Shown one piece after another: positions 62,701 through 64,000 of a stretch of DNA of 64,000 nt (position 1 is its first letter; every line of letters starts with the position of its first letter). The stretch lies in NCBI GenBank assembly GCA_963573385.1, contig CAUYLG010059039.1, positions 1 through 64,000 of the forward strand, in the 5' to 3' direction. The notes beneath the pieces are model-generated. The model was not told the origin of the DNA and ran no database searches. It worked only from the letters and a program-made list of their open reading frames with translations. Both the position numbers and the translations under genes were made by a program. The DNA comes from Cacajao melanocephalus. Taxonomy: Eukaryota > Chordata > Mammalia > Primates > Pitheciidae.

Positions 62701-64000
62701 ATCAGTGTCCCCAATCAGGGTCTGAAAGCAGAAACAATAATCTGCCTTACCTCTAGAGCAAACATTATAAATGCGGGCAAAACAAGTTTTTAAAGTAAAT
62801 GGATGACTAAGATACTACATGCTGCTACTTCTTGGTTGGTTATTGACTTGGTTGGTTATGGATTGACTGACTGCAAAAAACAACGTCAAGCCAAAATACT
62901 ACTCTATTGCTATGCCTGATCCCTTTATATAATCTAGTACAGGCACTATAAAACCAAACTTTCATAAAGCAAAATCCTCCATAAGAGTTCTTCTCCTGGC
63001 CTTACCAATGATGCTACCCAAGCTCTTAAATATAAGGCTTGCAATTAAAATCCAGGTATTACCCACTGGTAGAGTGGAAAAAAAATAATAAAAATAAAAC
63101 AAAATAAAATACAAGCAAATCTCAGAGAGCTCAGATATAGCCTATAACAAAATGTGGCATGTTGAAGGGTAAACTCATAAGCCACAAACCAAAAACTGGC
63201 CTGACCTATCACCTTGCTTTATCTTCTCAAAATTGGTCATGACCTTGGCATTAAGCAATACAAAAAGAAGACAAAATGTTTTGCTGCCTCTTTTCCTTCC
63301 ATATACTACACTTAATGGTTAAAGCACTTACATATGGTAGATGTTTATGTTTTCATTAAATTTTACTACACAGTGGTTTTCTTTAGGGGAGGTGAGGGGG
63401 TGCTGTTATTTTACCTTGTTTTGTGTTGTTAAACTCCCTATAGCAATGACGTTTAAAATATCCACTTTAGCGCACCTAAGCTCCTTTTTGGGAAGTATTA
63501 CACTCACTGAAAAACATGCCTATACTTTAAGCTATATAAATCAACCAGAAGGAAAAAAAAGAAAGGAATGAAACATCTGTTGATTTCCTTAAAAAGCAAA
63601 AACAAAACTAATGGTATTTTAATTGGGATCAAACTAAACCCATAAATCAATTTAAGAAGAACTGACCAGTGTGACAATGTCAGTCTTCCAATTCATGAAA
63701 CTGCATATGTTTCAAAATATTTATGTATTCTTTAATGTGTCTTAATGATATTTAATCATTTTCTTCATGGAAGTTCTTGTATATTTCTTAGATTTACTTC
63801 AGGTCTTGAACAGTTTTTGTCAAAAATCAGTTGGCTGTAGGTGTGCCCATTTCTGGGCTCTCTATTCTGTTCCACTGGTCTATTTGTCTTTTTTATACCA
63901 ATATCACATTTTTCGTTACTATATTCTAGCAGTATATTTGGAAGTCAGGTAATGATGCCTCCAGCTTTTGTTCTTTCTGCTCAGGCCTGCTTTGGGTACT
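59739..64000 (-). other. USP25: USP25 intron before exon 5 (incomplete)
   Basis: The preceding UIM-encoding exon was searched for by eye and not found. 59740-63680 has no recognised repeat apart from an A-rich run with GAAA units (60585-60616). From about 63690 the sequence is antisense L1 ORF2. Confidence 0.8.
63690..64000 (-). repeat. L1 ORF2 fragment, runs off the window
   Basis: Complement of ORF2: plus-strand ATTCTGTTCCACTGGTCTAT, TTTTATACCAATATCACATT, GGAAGTCAGGTAATGATGCC, TCCAGCTTTTGTTCTTTCTG. Moderately diverged; its extent beyond 64000 is unknown. Confidence 0.85.

Overview
The window is primate genomic DNA: AT-rich and intron-dominated, with ten Alu copies, primate L1 pieces, a THE1-type (MaLR) provirus, and older MIR, L2, MLT1 and MER2-like copies. 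I see no bacterial or viral genome organisation and no CRISPR array. The one real gene is the middle of USP25 (ubiquitin-specific peptidase 25), read on the minus strand. It runs from the high coordinates (5' side) to the low coordinates (3' side). Neither end of the gene is inside the window: the promoter and first exons (UBA-like, SIM and UIM region) lie beyond 64000, and the last exons lie below position 1. In human, USP25 is on the plus strand of chromosome 21q21, so this window is probably shown in reverse orientation or comes from another primate assembly.

Sixteen coding exons can be placed to the base. Their AG/GT boundaries and reading phases join without a gap. Fourteen constitutive exons (59738 down to 11631) encode residues 132 to 779 if the Cys-box cysteine is set to the known Cys178. 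This covers the USP catalytic core: the Cys178 box at 59.6 kb and His599/His607 with the Asn/Asp loop at 21.2 kb. It also covers the USP25/28-specific inserted domain (28.1-25.2 kb) and the start of the C-terminal helical part. Two further phase-0 cassette exons follow, of 38 codons (6882-6995) and 32 codons (4780-4875). These lengths match the differences between the known 1055-, 1087- and 1125-residue isoforms, so I call them exons 19a (muscle isoform) and 19b. Counting back from 19a numbers the constitutive exons 5 to 18.

Layout, low to high. 1-11.6 kb: cassette exons 19b and 19a, lying between two pairs of locally duplicated intron blocks. 11.6-19.5 kb: a repeat-poor intron with a duplicated repeat block. 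19.5-28.2 kb: a dense cluster of eight exons. 28.2-33.5 kb: a quiet intron. 33.6-40.6 kb: an intron with a THE1 solo LTR, an Alu and a full-length THE1 provirus in opposite orientation. The provirus carries a copy of intron sequence taken from beside the neighbouring USP25 exon. 40.6-52.1 kb: four exons among L1, MLT1 and MIR/L2 fragments. 52.1-59.6 kb: Alus, a MER2-like transposon and an isolated L1 5' UTR. 59.7-64 kb: mostly unremarkable intron ending in an antisense L1 ORF2 fragment.

The most interesting signals are three. First, exons 19a and 19b may have arisen by local tandem duplication. Second, a USP25 intron segment is copied into the THE1 internal region. Third, opposing LTR and Alu pairs could fold within the pre-mRNA. 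I found no unknown protein-coding system.
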